Shown: in pieces, positions 1-8,946 of the stretch | Layout: the number at the start of each line of letters is the position of its first letter | Position numbering within the stretch: position 1 is the stretch's first letter | Origin: Catellatospora sichuanensis | Lineage (GTDB): Bacteria; Actinomycetota; Actinomycetes; Mycobacteriales; Micromonosporaceae | Reading direction: 5' to 3' | Assembly (NCBI RefSeq): GCF_007483665.1 | Contig: NZ_ML660186.1 | Span: 62,001 to 126,000, forward strand | Length of the DNA: 64,000 bases | Notes under the pieces: generated by a model | What the model saw: the letters and a program-made list of their open reading frames with translations, nothing else | Told to the model about the DNA's origin: nothing | The model's database searches: none | Translations under genes and position numbers: made by a program

Positions 1-505
1 CGTGCAGGCCCGCCTTGGCGGCGCCGTACGCGGGCTGGCCGGGCTCGCCGCGGTAGGCCCCGCGGGAGCCGACGTTGACGATCCGGGCGGGCGGCGAACC
101 GGGTGGGCGGCCCAGCATGTGCCGGACCGCGCACCAGGTGACGTTCGCGGGGCCGGTCAGGTTCACCGCGAGCGTGCGCGCCCACAGCTCCTGCCACTCC
201 TGGTAGGAGACCCCGGTGATCGGGTGCGGGTACGCCTGCCCGGCGTTGTTGACGAGCACGTCGAGCCCGCCCAGCGCCTCGGCGGCGGCGTCGACCATCC
301 GGGCGACGGCGTCAGGGTCGGCCAGGTCCGCCTGTACGACCGCATGCCCTTCGCCGGGCAGTTCGGCCCGCAGCGACTCGGCGAGGTCGGCGGAGTCGCG
401 GTGGTGGATCGCGACCCGGTCACCGCGGGCCGCGAACGCGGCGGCGACGGCCCGGCCGACGCCGCGCGACGCTCCGGTCACCAGCACCGCACGTGGCTTT
501 GACAT
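1..505 (-). CDS. SDR-family oxidoreductase, C-terminus cut by window edge
   Basis: Classical short-chain dehydrogenase/reductase with a Rossmann fold, probably NAD(P)H-dependent and cytosolic. The start is an ATG at 503-505. TGASRGVG, the TGxxxGxG cofactor motif, lies at residues 10-17; NNAG is near residues 86-89; the catalytic YxxxK (YGAAK) is at residues 160-164, so the active site is complete. The reading frame runs off the left edge, and about 168 residues of a normal ~240-250 are visible. It resembles FabG-type 3-oxoacyl-ACP reductases, but substrate cannot be inferred from the motifs. It is divergent from the HIT gene, with only 24 bp between the two starts. Confidence 0.85.
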   Translation of the reverse strand, partial: MSKPRAVLVTGASRGVGRAVAAAFAARGDRVAIHHRDSADLAESLRAELPGEGHAVVQADLADPDAVARMVDAAAEALGGLDVLVNNAGQAYPHPITGVSYQEWQELWARTLAVNLTGPANVTWCAVRHMLGRPPGSPPARIVNVGSRGAYRGEPGQPAYGAAKAGLH

Positions 506-516
506 GAGGGTGAGCC

Positions 517-522
517 TACGAT
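517..522 (+). promoter_or_regulatory. -10-like TACGAT, leaderless start of HIT gene
   Basis: TACGAT ends 7 nt before the GTG at 530, and there is no Shine-Dalgarno. This spacing puts the transcription start at the start codon, and the same layout recurs at many genes in this window. Confidence 0.45.
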
Positions 523-529
523 CTGTCTC

Positions 530-883
530 GTGACCGTTGCCGACTGCCTGTTCTGCCGCATCGTGGCGGGGGAGATCCCCGCGACGGTGGTCGCCGAGAC
601 GGAGCGCACCCTCGCGTTCCGTGACATCGCCCCGAAGGCCCCCACGCACGTGCTGGTGATCCCCAAGGAGCACTACGCGGACGTCGCGTCGCTGGCCACG
701 GACGATCCGGCGCTGGCCGGCGAGGTGCTGGGCACCGTGGCCGACGTGGCCACCGCCGAGGGCCTGGCCGGCGAGGGTTTCCGCGTGATCTTCAATACCG
801 GTGCGTCGGTGGGGCAGACCGTGTTCCACGCGCACGCCCACGTGCTCGGCGGTGTGGAGATGGACGGCGACCTCACCGGGTAG
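530..883 (+). CDS. HIT (histidine triad) family protein, HINT-like
   Basis: Small purine-nucleotide-binding hydrolase of the HINT branch, which acts on AMP-linked phosphoramidates; cytosolic, probably a homodimer. The 117 residues match the family's usual ~110-120. The N-terminal CLFCRI motif and the C-terminal histidine triad in FHAHAHVLGG are both visible. The start is a GTG at 530 directly after a -10-like hexamer, which suggests a leaderless message. The stop codon TAG at 881-883 is also part of the -10-like hexamer of the next gene. Confidence 0.93.
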   Translation: MTVADCLFCRIVAGEIPATVVAETERTLAFRDIAPKAPTHVLVIPKEHYADVASLATDDPALAGEVLGTVADVATAEGLAGEGFRVIFNTGASVGQTVFHAHAHVLGGVEMDGDLTG

Positions 884-886
884 TCT
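881..886 (+). promoter_or_regulatory. -10-like TAGTCT before the serine hydrolase
   Basis: TAGTCT overlaps the HIT stop codon and is followed by 7 nt and then the GTG at 894. It is a candidate leaderless promoter. Confidence 0.35.
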
Positions 887-893
887 CGCCGCC

Positions 894-2270
894 GTGGCTG
901 ACCTGAACCGCACTCTCGAACGCCTGGTCCGCGCCGTACAGGCCGAGGCCCGGGTGCCCGCCCTCAGCGTGGCGCTGCGCCGCGACGACCGTCCGTTGTG
1001 GACCTTCCAGGTGGGCGGGTCCGGCAATCCCGGCGCGCCCCTGGATGCCGACACCCCGTTCCGCATCGGGTCGATCACGAAGACCTTCACCGCGGTGCTG
1101 GTGCTGCAGTGCCGCGACGCGGGCCTGCTCGACCTCGACGACCCGATCGGCGGGCACCTCGACGTGCCCGCGCACGGCGAGCTGACGATCCGCCGGCTGC
1201 TGTCGCACACCGCGGGCCTGCAGCGCGAGCCGGTCGGCGACGTGTGGGACACCCTGTCTCCGCCGGACCTGCCCGGCCTGCTCGAGGACCTGGCCCGCAC
1301 CGAGGCGATCCACCCCCCGGCACGCCGCTTCCACTACTCCAACCTGGGCTTCGCGCTGCTCGGCCACCTGGCCGCGCGGCGGCTCGGCGGCGACTGGTGG
1401 GACCTGGTCGACGACCGGATCTGCCGCCCGCTGGGGTTGCGCGACACCACGTACGGCGCACCGGCGCACGCCGCGACCGGTTATCTCGTCGACGAGTACT
1501 CCGACCATGCCCGGCCGGAGCCGCCGACCGACTTCGGCGCGGTCGGCCCGGCCGCGCAGCTGTGGAGCACCGCCGCCGACCAGGCCCGCTGGGCGGCGTT
1601 CCTGACCGACCCGGGCTCGGTGGACCCGGCCGGCACGGTGCTGGCGGCGGACACGCTGGCGGAGGCGCGCTGGCCGCTGACGCCGCGCAACGAGACGCTC
1701 TGGGGCTCCGGCGTCGGCCTGGGCCTGATGCTGTGGCCCCGCGAGGGCCGCGTGCTGCACGTGGGCCACAACGGCGCGATGCCCGGCTTCCTGGCCGCCG
1801 CCTGCGGCCGGCACGGCGGTCCGGGCAATCCCGGGGGTATGGCCGCAGCCGTGCTGGCCTCCTCGGGCACCGCCTCGGCGATCATCGACCTGCCGCACCG
1901 GCTGATCGAGGAGTCGCTGGCCGCCGACCCGGTCGACGTCGCGCCGTGGACCCCGGCCGAGCCCGCCCCCGAGCACCTGCGCAGCGTGCTGGGCCGCTGG
2001 TGGGGCGAGGGCTACGAGTACGTGTTCCGCTGGGCCGACGGCGTACTGACCGGCCGCGGCGCGGACGACCCGGTCGACGCGCCCCCGGCGGTCTTCGGGG
2101 CGCTGCCCGGCGAGCCGGACGTGCTGCGTACCGTCTCGGGCCGGGAGGTGGGCGAGCGGCTGCGGCTGACCCGCGACACGTCCGGCGAAGTGGTCCGGAT
2201 GCACTGGGCGACCTACCGCTTCACCCGCCGCCAGGAGACCTTCGACGGGGTTTGGGTCAGCCGTCCCTGA
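894..2270 (+). CDS. Serine hydrolase of the beta-lactamase (class C / DD-peptidase) superfamily
   Basis: Penicillin-binding-protein-like hydrolase of 458 residues. The catalytic SxxK is SITK at residues 60-63, the second motif is Tyr-Ser-Asn at 148-150, and the third is the HNG-type motif at about 289-294. Family members include D-aminopeptidases, esterases and class C lactamases, and motifs alone do not separate these. No signal peptide is visible from the GTG start, so it may be cytoplasmic. The start at 894 was chosen because it lies 7 nt after TAGTCT and leaves only 10 nt after the HIT stop; an earlier frame opening would sit inside the HIT gene. The C-terminal ~110 residues look like the accessory beta-rich domain common in this family. 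Confidence 0.85.
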   Translation: MADLNRTLERLVRAVQAEARVPALSVALRRDDRPLWTFQVGGSGNPGAPLDADTPFRIGSITKTFTAVLVLQCRDAGLLDLDDPIGGHLDVPAHGELTIRRLLSHTAGLQREPVGDVWDTLSPPDLPGLLEDLARTEAIHPPARRFHYSNLGFALLGHLAARRLGGDWWDLVDDRICRPLGLRDTTYGAPAHAATGYLVDEYSDHARPEPPTDFGAVGPAAQLWSTAADQARWAAFLTDPGSVDPAGTVLAADTLAEARWPLTPRNETLWGSGVGLGLMLWPREGRVLHVGHNGAMPGFLAAACGRHGGPGNPGGMAAAVLASSGTASAIIDLPHRLIEESLAADPVDVAPWTPAEPAPEHLRSVLGRWWGEGYEYVFRWADGVLTGRGADDPVDAPPAVFGALPGEPDVLRTVSGREVGERLRLTRDTSGEVVRMHWATYRFTRRQETFDGVWVSRP

Positions 2271-2320
2271 GGTATGCCCCGCATGCCGAACCCACCACGC
2301 CGTCTTAACCACTGGCGGCG

Positions 2321-3460
2321 ATGGTGGGATCGGTGACTACGATAGGACCAGCGGGCGGCGACCTGAGCCGGTCCGGTGAGCACAGAGAGCGGGTGCGGAA
2401 GGCCGTCGGCCACCTTATGAGCGTTGGTTCCTCTCCGAACGCGGTGCAGACGAAGATCACCGTGTCTGACCCGAGTGTCATGGTCCAGTTGCTGGGCACC
2501 GGCGACCGCGTGCTCAAACTCATCGAGAAGGCCCTGTCCAGCGACATCCTGGTCCGGGGCAACGAGATCACCATCACCGGCCCGGCGGCCGAGAACGCGC
2601 TTGCCGAGCGCGTCTTCGGTGAGCTGCTGGAACTTATCGAGAAGGGCGAGACGCTGACCGAGGACGCCGTCCGACGCACCGTCGGCATGCTGACCGATGA
2701 GGGCACCACCGAACGCCCGGCCGAGGTGCTCACCCTCAACATCCTCTCCCGCCGCGGGCGCACCATCCGCCCCAAGACCCTCGGCCAGAAGAAGTACGTG
2801 GACGCGATCGACGCGAACACGATCGTCTTCGGCATCGGGCCCGCCGGCACCGGTAAGACCTACCTGGCCATGGCCAAGGCGGTCCAGGCGCTGCAGGCCA
2901 AGGAGGTCACCCGGATCGTCCTGACCCGGCCCGCGGTCGAGGCGGGCGAGCGGCTGGGCTTCCTGCCCGGCACGCTCAACGAGAAGATCGACCCGTACCT
3001 GCGCCCGCTCTACGACGCGTTGCACGACATGATGGACCCCGAGTCGATCCCGCGCCTGATGACGCAGGGCACGATCGAGGTGGCTCCGCTGGCGTACATG
3101 CGCGGCCGCACCCTCAACGACGCCTTCATCATCCTGGACGAGGCCCAGAACACCACGCCCGAGCAGATGAAGATGTTCCTGACCCGGCTCGGCTTCAACT
3201 CCAAGGTCGTCGTCACCGGTGACGTCACGCAGGTCGACCTGCCCGGTGACCAGCGCAGCGGCCTGCGGGTCGTGCAGGAGATCCTGGACGGTCTGGACGA
3301 CGTGCACTTCTCCCGGCTCACCAGCGCCGACGTCGTGCGGCACCGGCTGGTCGGGGAGATCGTCGACGCATACGAAAAGTGGGACGAGAACCAGCAGCGC
3401 GAGTCGCTGCCGGCGAACGTTCACCCCGTGCCGCGGCGCGGTGCGGGGCGACGCCGCTGA
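2321..3460 (+). CDS. phoH: PhoH-family ATPase
   Basis: Predicted cytosolic P-loop ATPase/RNA-associated protein. Walker A GPAGTGKT is at about residues 173-180 and the Walker B/DEAQN motif starts near 273. The N-terminal third is a KH-like region. The start is uncertain: ATG 2321, GTG 2333 (preceded by GGTGGGA) and ATG 2417 are all in frame, and the last gives 347 residues, close to typical actinobacterial PhoH length. It is 16 bp upstream of ybeY, a conserved pairing that links PhoH to RNA metabolism and ribosome maturation. Assignment to PhoH is firm; the biochemical role in the family is still loosely defined. Confidence 0.92.
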   Translation: MVGSVTTIGPAGGDLSRSGEHRERVRKAVGHLMSVGSSPNAVQTKITVSDPSVMVQLLGTGDRVLKLIEKALSSDILVRGNEITITGPAAENALAERVFGELLELIEKGETLTEDAVRRTVGMLTDEGTTERPAEVLTLNILSRRGRTIRPKTLGQKKYVDAIDANTIVFGIGPAGTGKTYLAMAKAVQALQAKEVTRIVLTRPAVEAGERLGFLPGTLNEKIDPYLRPLYDALHDMMDPESIPRLMTQGTIEVAPLAYMRGRTLNDAFIILDEAQNTTPEQMKMFLTRLGFNSKVVVTGDVTQVDLPGDQRSGLRVVQEILDGLDDVHFSRLTSADVVRHRLVGEIVDAYEKWDENQQRESLPANVHPVPRRGAGRRR

Positions 3461-3476
3461 CGACTAGGGAATCAGA

Positions 3477-4028
3477 GTGTCTATCGAGATCGCCAACGAG
3501 TCCGGGTTCGACGTCGACGCTGACAACATCGTCGCCGTCGCCCGGCACGCCCTGGTCCAGATGGGGGTCAACCCGCTCGCCGAGCTGTCGGTGCTGCTGG
3601 TCGACTCCGACTACATGGCGGAGCTGAACCACCGCTGGATGGACAAGGACGGCCCCACGGACGTGCTGGCCTTCCCGATGGACGAGGACACCATCGACCA
3701 CGGCCCGTCGGAGTCCTCCGGCGGGCAGCCGTCGCTGCTCGGCGACATCGTGCTGTGCCCGGAGGTGGCGGCGTCGCAGGCGGCGCGGTACGGCTCCGCG
3801 GATCCCCGCATGCGCACCGGTGATAGCGTGCCGGAGGCGCCCGCCCCCGGGCTGCACGGCGACTACAGCACCGCGGACGAGCTGAGCATGCTCACCATCC
3901 ACGGCGTGCTGCATCTGCTCGGCTACGACCACGCCGAGCCGGAGGAGGAGCGGGAGATGTTCGCCCTGCAGGGCAAACTCCTGGACAGCTGGCAGGCTCG
4001 AACAGCGGGCGGGGCGAGCGGATCATGA
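3477..4028 (+). CDS. ybeY: Endoribonuclease YbeY (rRNA maturation factor)
   Basis: Zinc metalloprotein for 16S rRNA 3'-end maturation and ribosome quality control. The HxxxHxxxxxH zinc motif is H142, H146 and H152. At 183 residues it is longer than the usual ~150. The extra length is a low-complexity stretch (about residues 105-130, rich in Pro, Asp and Gly) inserted before the zinc helix, a pattern common in actinobacteria. The start is a GTG at 3477, 16 nt after the phoH stop. It sits in the phoH-ybeY-corC-like run and is probably co-transcribed with it. Confidence 0.94.
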   Translation: MSIEIANESGFDVDADNIVAVARHALVQMGVNPLAELSVLLVDSDYMAELNHRWMDKDGPTDVLAFPMDEDTIDHGPSESSGGQPSLLGDIVLCPEVAASQAARYGSADPRMRTGDSVPEAPAPGLHGDYSTADELSMLTIHGVLHLLGYDHAEPEEEREMFALQGKLLDSWQARTAGGASGS

Positions 4029-4083
4029 ATCCTGCCCATACCGACCCGGCTCCGCTGACGGCTCGTCCCGGCGGGGCAGTGCG

Positions 4084-5400
4084 GTGACCGAGCTGGGCAG
4101 CCTGCCCGACGTGCCGCTGCTGTGGTCGGCGGCCGGTCTGGTGGTGCTGGCGGGGCTGTTCGCGATGACCGAATCGGCCCTCGCCGTGATCTCTCCCGCC
4201 CGCGCGGCGGAGCTGAACCGCGAAGGGCTGCGGGGCGCGGCGGCGCTGCAGGCGGTGGCGGCCGACGCGGTGCGCCACATCAACCTGCTCCTGCTGTTGC
4301 GGCTGCTGTGCGAGCTGACCGCCACCACGCTGGTGGCCCTGGTCGCCGTCGACACGTTCGGACCCGGCTGGACGGCCGCGCTGGTCACCGCCGGTGCGAT
4401 GAGCGTGATCAGCTTCGTGGTGGTGGGCGTGGCCCCGCGCACCATCGGCCGCCAGCACGCGTACGAGGTGGGTCGGTACACCGCCCCCGTGCTGCGCTGG
4501 CTGGGCCGGGTGCTCGGCCCGCTGGCCAGCCTGCTGATCATCATCGGTAACGCGGTCACCCCCGGCAAGGGCTTCCGCGAGGGGCCGTTCGCCAGCACCC
4601 AGGTCGAGCTGCGCGAGCTGGTCGACCTCGCCGAGCAGCGCGGCGTCGTCGAGCACGGCGAGCGCGAGATGATCCACTCCGTGTTCGCGCTGGGCGACAC
4701 CATCGCCCGCGAGGTCATGGTGCCCCGCACCGAGATGGTGTGGGTCGAATCGAGCAAGACCGCCGAGCAGGCGCTCGCGCTGGCCCTGCGCTCGGGCTTC
4801 TCCCGGGTGCCGGTCATCGGCGAGTCCGTCGACGACGTGCTGGGCGTGGTCTACCTCAAGGACATGGCCCGCCAGGTGCAGGAGGGCGGCGCCGAGACGC
4901 CGGTCGAGCACCTGATGCGGGTGGCGGCGTTCGTGCCGGAGTTCAAGCCCGTCGACGACCTGCTGTCGGAGATGCAGGCGGCCCGCACCCACCTCGCCAT
5001 CGTCATCGACGAGTACGGCGGCACCGCCGGCCTGATCACCATCGAGGACATCCTCGAGGAGATCGTCGGCGAGATCACCGACGAGTACGACGTCGAGCGT
5101 CCCCCGGTCGAGCGGCTGGCGGACGGCGCGGTGCGGGTGACCGGGCGGCTGCCGATCGAGGACCTCGGCGAGCTGTTCGACGTCGAGCTGCCCGCCGACG
5201 AGGTGGAGACCGTCGCCGGGCTGCTCGCCCAGGCGCTGGGCAGGGTGCCGATCCCCGGCGCGCGGGTGTCCGTGGGCGGGCTGACCCTGGTCGCCGAGGG
5301 CACCACCGGCCGGCGTAACCACATCGACACGGTGCTGGTGAAGCGGGAGGAGCCCGCCGACCAGACCACCTCCTCCGAAAGGCACATGGCAGATGTCTGA
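4084..5400 (+). CDS. CNNM/CorC-family hemolysin-like membrane protein with CBS pair
   Basis: Integral membrane protein of the DUF21/CNNM transporter family, linked in other bacteria to Mg2+ or Co2+ homeostasis. The N-terminal ~170 residues hold about four hydrophobic segments (DUF21). A tandem CBS pair follows, including the EVMVPRTEM region around residue 215, and then a CorC_HlyC C-terminal domain with the DEYGGTAGL hallmark near residue 310. Its 438 residues match the family. The start is a GTG at 4084. It overlaps the next gene by 8 bp, so the two are probably translationally linked. The old name 'hemolysin' is historical and not evidence of a toxin. Confidence 0.9.
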   Translation: MTELGSLPDVPLLWSAAGLVVLAGLFAMTESALAVISPARAAELNREGLRGAAALQAVAADAVRHINLLLLLRLLCELTATTLVALVAVDTFGPGWTAALVTAGAMSVISFVVVGVAPRTIGRQHAYEVGRYTAPVLRWLGRVLGPLASLLIIIGNAVTPGKGFREGPFASTQVELRELVDLAEQRGVVEHGEREMIHSVFALGDTIAREVMVPRTEMVWVESSKTAEQALALALRSGFSRVPVIGESVDDVLGVVYLKDMARQVQEGGAETPVEHLMRVAAFVPEFKPVDDLLSEMQAARTHLAIVIDEYGGTAGLITIEDILEEIVGEITDEYDVERPPVERLADGAVRVTGRLPIEDLGELFDVELPADEVETVAGLLAQALGRVPIPGARVSVGGLTLVAEGTTGRRNHIDTVLVKREEPADQTTSSERHMADV

Positions 5401-5746
5401 CGTCACCCTCGAATCCGTCTCGGCCGAGGACCGCAAGCTGCTCACCATGGCCCGCTCGGCCCGCGCCCGGATCGGCGCGATCGAGGGCGCGGCGGTGCGC
5501 GACGGCGACGGGCGCACGTACACCGGGGTCAGCATCAGCCTGCCGTCGTTCTCGGTGTCGGCGCTGCGGCTCGCGGTGGCCTCGGCGGTCGCCGCGGGTG
5601 CGAGCTCGCTGGAGGCGGCACTGGTGGTTACCGAGGCGTCGATGGTCGACGGGCAGGACCTGGCCGCCGTACGCGACGTGACCACCGGCATCCCGGTCTA
5701 CCTGGCGACTCCCGACGGCAGCATCGCCGCGGCCGGCACGGCCTGA
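5393..5746 (+). CDS. Cytidine-deaminase-fold protein lacking the zinc/catalytic motifs
   Basis: A 117-residue protein aligning by eye with short cytidine deaminases, including the GRTYTGVSIS strand that precedes the first motif. Active enzymes have a C/HAE motif and a later PCxxC; here the first position reads SALRL and no cysteine occurs anywhere. It therefore cannot bind the catalytic zinc in the usual way. The start is an ATG at 5393 overlapping the stop of the CorC-like gene. Similar deaminase-annotated proteins lie beside era in actinobacteria, so I infer a conserved non-catalytic role. The family call rests on fold-level similarity and position. Confidence 0.7.
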   Translation: MSDVTLESVSAEDRKLLTMARSARARIGAIEGAAVRDGDGRTYTGVSISLPSFSVSALRLAVASAVAAGASSLEAALVVTEASMVDGQDLAAVRDVTTGIPVYLATPDGSIAAAGTA

Positions 5747-5773
5747 TTCCGCGCCTGGTCACCGCCTCGCAGA

Positions 5774-5825
5774 GTTAAGAAGGGCACCTTCTACAACGCA
5801 TAGCGTTGTGAAGGTGCCCTTCCTT
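5774..5825. repeat. Palindromic element copy 1 (GGGCACCTT / AAGGTGCCC arms)
   Basis: Inverted repeat GTTAAGAAGGGCACCTT ... AAGGTGCCCTTCCTT around a loop that contains a second small inverted repeat (ACAACGC / GCGTTGT). It lies between the convergent stops of the deaminase-like gene and the sugar isomerase, so it can act as a bidirectional terminator. It is one of seven copies in the window. Confidence 0.85.
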
Positions 5826-5829
5826 CGCC

Positions 5830-6639
5830 TCAGACGGGGCCGAGGTGGGTGAGGTGGCGGTCGACGACGGTTTTGACGGTCTCCGCCGGATCCGTGTCCC
5901 AGATGGTCTGGTTGAAGATCTCGACCTCGACGTGGCCGGTGTAGCCGGCGCGCAGGACCGCGTCCGTGATCGGGGCGAAGTCGATGTGGCCGTCGCCGAC
6001 GTGGCCGCGGCCGAGCAGCATGTCGGCGGGCAGCGGAACGACCCAGTCGCAGACCTGGTAGGCCGAGATGCGGCCCTCGGCGCGAGTGATCTGGGTGAAC
6101 AGCTGCGGGTCCCACCACACGTGGTAGGTGTCGACCACGACGCCGACCTCGTGCGGGGCGAACGGCTCGGCCAGGTGCAGGGCCTGCCCGAGGGTGGAGA
6201 CCACCGCACGATCGGCGCAGAACATCGGGTGCAGCGGCTCGATCGCCAGGCGTACGCCGTGGCTGCTCGCGTACGGCACCAGCTGCTCCAGGGCACGGGC
6301 CACGTTGGCGCGGGCCGCGGGCAGGTCCTTGGAACCCTCGGCCAGCCCGCCGACGACCAGCACCAGCTCGCCCGTGCCGAGCTCGGCCGCCTCCTCGATG
6401 GCGCGGCGGTTGTCCTCCAGCGCCTCGGCCGAGCCTGTCGTGACGAAGCCGCCCCGGCACAGGCTGGTGACGGTCAGCTCGTACTGGTCGAGCAGCCGCT
6501 TGGCGGCCTTCGCCCCGCCCGCCGCCTCGACCACGTCCCGCCACGGGCCGATGCCGGTGATGCCGTGCTCGGCACACAGCCGCGCAGCCTGCGCCAGCGT
6601 CGCCTTCTTGACGGTGGCGGTGTTCAGCGACAGCCTCAT
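5830..6639 (-). CDS. Sugar phosphate isomerase/epimerase (xylose isomerase-like TIM barrel)
   Basis: A 269-residue AP-endonuclease-2/xylose-isomerase-like TIM barrel, cytosolic and probably metal-dependent. Likely metal-site residues are in IEPLHPMF (Glu, near residue 145), the DTYHVWWD segment and the final VEVEIF strand. It is the last gene of a leftward three-gene operon; its ATG overlaps the stop of the DUF993 gene (ATGA at 6636-6639). With the neighbouring dehydrogenase and aldolase-like protein it should isomerise or epimerise a sugar, sugar acid or inositol-type substrate; the exact one cannot be told from sequence. Confidence 0.85.
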   Translation of the reverse strand: MRLSLNTATVKKATLAQAARLCAEHGITGIGPWRDVVEAAGGAKAAKRLLDQYELTVTSLCRGGFVTTGSAEALEDNRRAIEEAAELGTGELVLVVGGLAEGSKDLPAARANVARALEQLVPYASSHGVRLAIEPLHPMFCADRAVVSTLGQALHLAEPFAPHEVGVVVDTYHVWWDPQLFTQITRAEGRISAYQVCDWVVPLPADMLLGRGHVGDGHIDFAPITDAVLRAGYTGHVEVEIFNQTIWDTDPAETVKTVVDRHLTHLGPV

Positions 6640-7706
6640 GCCGAGCCGTCCAGGAACTTCGCGAGCCGGTCCGCGGCCAGGTCGGGGTCGTCGAGCACGC
6701 CCGCCTCCCCGGCGAGGCGGTGCAGCTCCAGCAGGTGGTCGCGGGAGCGTGACTGCTCCTGCCCGCCCACCATGACGAACTGCTCCTGGTGGCCGTTGAG
6801 CCAGGCCAGGAACACGATGCCGGTCTTGTAGTGATAGGTCGGCGTGCCGAAGATGTGCTTGGCCAGCGGCACGGTCGGGTCGAGGATCGCGCGGAACCCG
6901 GCGGTGTCACCCGCGTCGAGCAGCTCCAGCGCCTTCGCGGCGGGGACCGCGATGGCGTCGAAGATGCCCAGCAGCGCGTCCGAGTAGCCGACCTCGTCGC
7001 CCGCGATGAGCTGCGGGTAGTTGAAGTCGTCGCCGGTGTAGAGGCGTACGCCGTCGGGCAGCCGCCGCCGGATCGCGACCTCGCGGGCCTCGTCCAGCAG
7101 CGAAACCTTGATGCCGTCGATCTTCGACGCGTTGGCGTGGATCAGCTCCAGCGCGCTCTCGGTCGCCGCGTCCAGGTCGGCCGCACCCCAGTAGCCCGCC
7201 AGCGCCGGGTCGAACATGTCGCCCAGCCAGTGCAGGATCACCGGCTGCTCGGCCTGCGCCAGCAGCTTGCCGTAGACGGCGTGGTAGTCGGCCGGACCGG
7301 TGGCGGCCGCGGCCAGCGCCCGCGACGCCATCAGGATGACCTTCGCACCGGCCTGCTGCACGACCTCGAGTTGCTCGGCGTACGCCGCCTCGATGCCGGC
7401 CAGGCTGTGCGCGCCCGGGGCGAGCTGGTCGGTGCCCGCGCCGCAGGCCAGCCGCCCGCCGACGGACTTGGCCTCGGCACCGCTGCGCCGGATCAGCTCC
7501 GTGGTGGCGGCCCAGTCCAGGCCCATGCCGCGCTGCGCGGTGTCCATCGCGTCGGCGATGCCCAGGCCCAGCGACCACAGGTGGTGCCGGAACGCCATGG
7601 TGGCGTCCCAGTCGACGACCGCCGGGCGGCCCGGCCCGTTGTCGGCGGCCGGATCGGCGACGACGTGCGCCGCCGCGTAGAAGACCCGGCTGCGTGCGCC
7701 GCTCAC
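6636..7706 (-). CDS. DUF993 / dihydrodipicolinate-synthase-like protein
   Basis: A 356-residue cytosolic protein that I recognise as DUF993, a family in the DapA-like class I aldolase superfamily. Visible family-like segments include the VILMASRAL strand, QPVILHWLGDMFDP and KIDGIKVSLLD, whose lysine could be the Schiff-base lysine; that last point is inference. The GTG start at 7706 overlaps the stop of the upstream dehydrogenase (GTGA), and its own stop overlaps the next ATG. It sits mid-operon between a Gfo/Idh/MocA dehydrogenase and a sugar isomerase, a combination typical of sugar or polyol catabolism. Confidence 0.8.
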   Translation of the reverse strand: MSGARSRVFYAAAHVVADPAADNGPGRPAVVDWDATMAFRHHLWSLGLGIADAMDTAQRGMGLDWAATTELIRRSGAEAKSVGGRLACGAGTDQLAPGAHSLAGIEAAYAEQLEVVQQAGAKVILMASRALAAAATGPADYHAVYGKLLAQAEQPVILHWLGDMFDPALAGYWGAADLDAATESALELIHANASKIDGIKVSLLDEAREVAIRRRLPDGVRLYTGDDFNYPQLIAGDEVGYSDALLGIFDAIAVPAAKALELLDAGDTAGFRAILDPTVPLAKHIFGTPTYHYKTGIVFLAWLNGHQEQFVMVGGQEQSRSRDHLLELHRLAGEAGVLDDPDLAADRLAKFLDGSA

Positions 7707-8848
7707 AGGTCACCCACCAGGATCTTGCGGCCCTCGCGGGCGGACTGCAGGCCCAGCTCGGCCAGCTGCACGCCGCGGGCGCCCGCGTAGAGGTCGTGCC
7801 CGTACGGCGCGTCGGCGACCACGTACGCCAGGAACTCCTCCCACTGCCGCTTGAAGCCGTTGTCGTAGGTGTCGTTCTCCGGCAGCTCGCTCCACTGGTC
7901 GCGGAAGTCGTGGCTGACCGGCAGGTCCGGGTTCCACACCGGCTTCGGGGTGGTGGCGCGGTGCTGGATGCGGCAGTTGCGCAGGCCGGCCACGGCGCTG
8001 CCCTCGGTGCCGTCGACGTGGAAGGTCACCAGCTCGGTGCGGTCGACCCGGGTGGTCCAGGAGCTGTTGACCGAGGCGACGATGCCGCCCTCCAGCTCCA
8101 GCACGGCGTACGCGGCGTCGTCGGCGGTGGCCGGGTAGGCGTTGCCCTGCTCGTCCCAGCGCTGCGGGATGTGCGTGGCCATCTGCGCGTAGACCGAGCG
8201 CACCGGGGCGATCACGTGGTCGAGCACGTAACGCCAGTGCGGGAACATGTCGAGGATGATGCCGCCGCCGTCCTCGGACCGGTAGTTCCAGCTCGGACGC
8301 TGCGCGGTCTGCCAGTCGCCCTCGAACACCCAGTAGCCGAACTCGACCCGCACCGACAGGATGCGGCCGAAGAAGCCCGACTCGACCAGGCGGCGCAGCT
8401 TCAGCAGGCCGGGCAGGTAGAGCTTGTCGGCCACCACACCGTGCTTGATGCCCGCGGCCTGGGCCTCGTCGGCCAGCGCGACGGCGTCGGCCAGCGACTC
8501 GGCGGTCGGCTTCTCGGTGTAGATGTGCTTGCCCGCGGCGATGGCCTGGCGCAGCGCGGCGACGCGGGCGGTGGTCACCTGCGCGTCGAAGTAGATCTCG
8601 TTGCTCTCGTCGGCCAGGGCCGCGGCCAGGTCGGTGGTGTAGCGGGTGAGCCCGTGCAGCTCGGCGAGCTGCTCGAGCTTCGCGGCGTTGCGGCCGACGA
8701 GCACCGGCTCCGGCCACACCACGGTGCCGTCGGCGAGGGTGAGGCCGCCCTGCTCCCGAATGGCGAGAATGGACCGCACCAGGTGCTGGCGGTAACCCAT
8801 CCGGCCGGTGACACCGTTCATGACGATGCCGACAGTTCTGCGGTCCAT
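7703..8848 (-). CDS. Gfo/Idh/MocA-family oxidoreductase
   Basis: NAD(P)-dependent sugar or polyol dehydrogenase, 381 residues. An N-terminal Rossmann segment (VGIVMNGVTGRMG, which departs slightly from the usual GxGxxG) is followed by the EKP motif (YTEKPTAES, near residue 108) and a C-terminal alpha/beta domain with GGGIILDMFPHW. The ATG at 8848 was chosen because AGAGG lies 9-13 nt upstream; a longer frame lacks a good ribosome site. It is the first gene of the leftward operon and is divergent from the LacI regulator, with a perfect LacI-type operator between them. I infer repression by that regulator. Confidence 0.88.
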   Translation of the reverse strand: MDRRTVGIVMNGVTGRMGYRQHLVRSILAIREQGGLTLADGTVVWPEPVLVGRNAAKLEQLAELHGLTRYTTDLAAALADESNEIYFDAQVTTARVAALRQAIAAGKHIYTEKPTAESLADAVALADEAQAAGIKHGVVADKLYLPGLLKLRRLVESGFFGRILSVRVEFGYWVFEGDWQTAQRPSWNYRSEDGGGIILDMFPHWRYVLDHVIAPVRSVYAQMATHIPQRWDEQGNAYPATADDAAYAVLELEGGIVASVNSSWTTRVDRTELVTFHVDGTEGSAVAGLRNCRIQHRATTPKPVWNPDLPVSHDFRDQWSELPENDTYDNGFKRQWEEFLAYVVADAPYGHDLYAGARGVQLAELGLQSAREGRKILVGDL

Positions 8849-8946
8849 GCTCGTACCTCTCGGTCTGGCAGGTCGTGACGCGGGCACGACCTGTCGGGAT
8901 CGGGGGAGGCCGCCGCTCGGTGAGAGCCACGGCGAAGGGTGGGGGT

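Noticed and set aside
873-2312. Long open frame on the minus strand opposite the serine hydrolase
   Set aside because: High-GC codon bias opens long antisense frames here; the product is Arg/Gly/Ala-rich with no fold and no start signal.
5759-6910. Second reading frame over the isomerase and DUF993 genes
   Set aside because: It covers two genes in the wrong frame, is low complexity and crosses a palindromic element.
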